From Pseudomonadota bacterium (GTDB lineage Bacteria > Pseudomonadota > Gammaproteobacteria > Burkholderiales > Burkholderiaceae_D): a stretch of 7,550 bases of DNA. The position numbers and the translations under genes were made by a program. How positions within the stretch are numbered: position 1 is the first letter of the stretch; each line of letters starts with the position of its first letter. This document shows, piece by piece, positions 6,962 through 7,550 of the stretch. The notes below the pieces were generated by a model that worked only from the letters and a program-made list of their open reading frames with translations, had not been told where the DNA came from and did not search any database. The stretch covers positions 1-7,550 of the forward strand of contig JAEZLB010000308.1 of NCBI GenBank assembly GCA_023435945.1. Direction: 5' to 3'.

Positions 6962-7550
6962 GACGTCCCTCCCATGCGGCGGCGCTGCCAGGTTTGCAGG
7001 CCATTGATGACAAGCAGCAGGATGAAGGAAATCACCAGCATCACACAGGCAACGGCCGTTGCGCCGGCGTAGTCATATTGTTCCAGCTTGCTGATAATGA
7101 TCAGCGGCGTAATTTCGGATTGCATCGGCACGTTACCAGCGATGAAGATCACCGAACCGTATTCACCGACAGCGCGTGCAAACGCCATCGCAAAACCGGT
7201 CATCAGTGCAGGCAGAATCGAGGGCAGGATGACACGCGCGAAAGTCTGCCAGCGATTGGCGCCCAGCGACATCGCGGCCTCCTCCAGCTCCTTCTCCGTA
7301 TCTTCCAGCACCGGCTGCACGGTGCGCACCACGAAGGGCAAACCGATAAAGATCAGCGCGATCACCACACCAGCCGGCTTGAAGGCCAGCTGGATGCCGA
7401 GCGGCTCCAGGTATTGCCCCACCCATCCGTTCCCGGCCAGCAGCGCGGTCAGCGAAATGCCGGCCACTGCAGTCGGCAGCGCAAACGGCAAATCCACCAG
7501 CGCATCGATGATTTTCTTTCCAGGAAATTTATAGCGGACCAGCACCCAGG
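6958..7550 (-). CDS. cysT: Sulfate/thiosulfate ABC importer, permease subunit CysT (5' end cut off by window)
   Basis: This is the other channel subunit of the sulfate importer, also called CysU. The frame is open to the window edge and its last visible codons read [10 protein letters not shown], so the gene starts upstream. About 196 C-terminal residues of an expected 270-280 are present. Counting from the Val codon at 7545-7543, CysT hallmarks are [15 protein letters not shown] (18-32), [15 protein letters not shown] (68-82), the EAA loop [12 protein letters not shown] (88-99) with ILPS (106-109), and [15 protein letters not shown] (124-138). The GTG at 7545 is not a real start, because the upstream Trp codon continues the conserved family sequence. 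Its TGA overlaps the cysW ATG. The sulfate-binding protein gene, often next to cysT, is not visible. Confidence 0.95.
   Translation of the reverse strand, partial: WVLVRYKFPGKKIIDALVDLPFALPTAVAGISLTALLAGNGWVGQYLEPLGIQLAFKPAGVVIALIFIGLPFVVRTVQPVLEDTEKELEEAAMSLGANRWQTFARVILPSILPALMTGFAMAFARAVGEYGSVIFIAGNVPMQSEITPLIIISKLEQYDYAGATAVACVMLVISFILLLVINGLQTWQRRRMGGTS

Noticed and set aside
6958..7545. GTG at 7545-7543 as the start of cysT
   Set aside because: The upstream codon in frame is Trp and continues the conserved CysT sequence, so the gene is cut by the window edge rather than starting here.
1..7550. Search for CRISPR repeats, insertion sequences, tRNA/rRNA, integrase, toxin-antitoxin or defence genes
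   Set aside because: No spaced direct repeats, transposase motifs, RNA gene signatures or small toxin-like frames were seen. Coding density is filled by seven recognisable transport and metabolic genes.

Overview
This looks like chromosomal DNA of a Gram-negative betaproteobacterium, most likely Burkholderiales and perhaps Oxalobacteraceae. The evidence is moderate GC, a Bug/TctC-type periplasmic binding protein (a family greatly expanded in Burkholderiales), and close protein similarity to the proteobacterial CysT/CysW/CysA sulfate importer and LdhA-type D-lactate dehydrogenase. The genus assignment is a guess from recalled families. No database search was run.

All seven genes lie on the minus strand, so transcription runs from high to low coordinates. 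At 7550-4965 is a sulfate/thiosulfate ABC importer operon, cysT (5' end outside the window), cysW and cysA, joined by two 4-bp ATGA stop/start overlaps. It ends in a strong hairpin terminator at 4914-4950 that is symmetric and can act in both directions. At 4753-3773 is a lone Bug-family solute-binding protein with a signal peptide. No TctA/TctB membrane partner is present, and its upstream region holds an 8-bp inverted repeat. At 3554-1858 is a two-gene ABC-2 type exporter of the YadG/YadH kind, an ATPase and then a permease, again joined by an ATGA overlap. At 1717-716 is a D-lactate dehydrogenase (ldhA). Two bases after it comes an LctP-family lactate permease (713-21) that stops after 230 residues, less than half the family's usual length.

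Three functional modules can be read: sulfate uptake for cysteine synthesis, an organic-acid-type binding protein of unknown ligand, and lactate production/transport. The YadGH-type exporter sits between the last two and its substrate is unknown. Intergenic gaps are 140 bp (1718-1857), 218 bp (3555-3772) and 211 bp (4754-4964). They hold the terminator, several inverted repeats and weak promoter candidates.

I see no mobile element, CRISPR array, tRNA, rRNA, phage gene or defence system. The region is largely ordinary metabolism and transport. The most notable signals are the interrupted lactate permease, where the frame appears to resume homology right after the stop, and the inverted repeats in front of the Bug and yadG-like genes. 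I found no convincing undescribed system.
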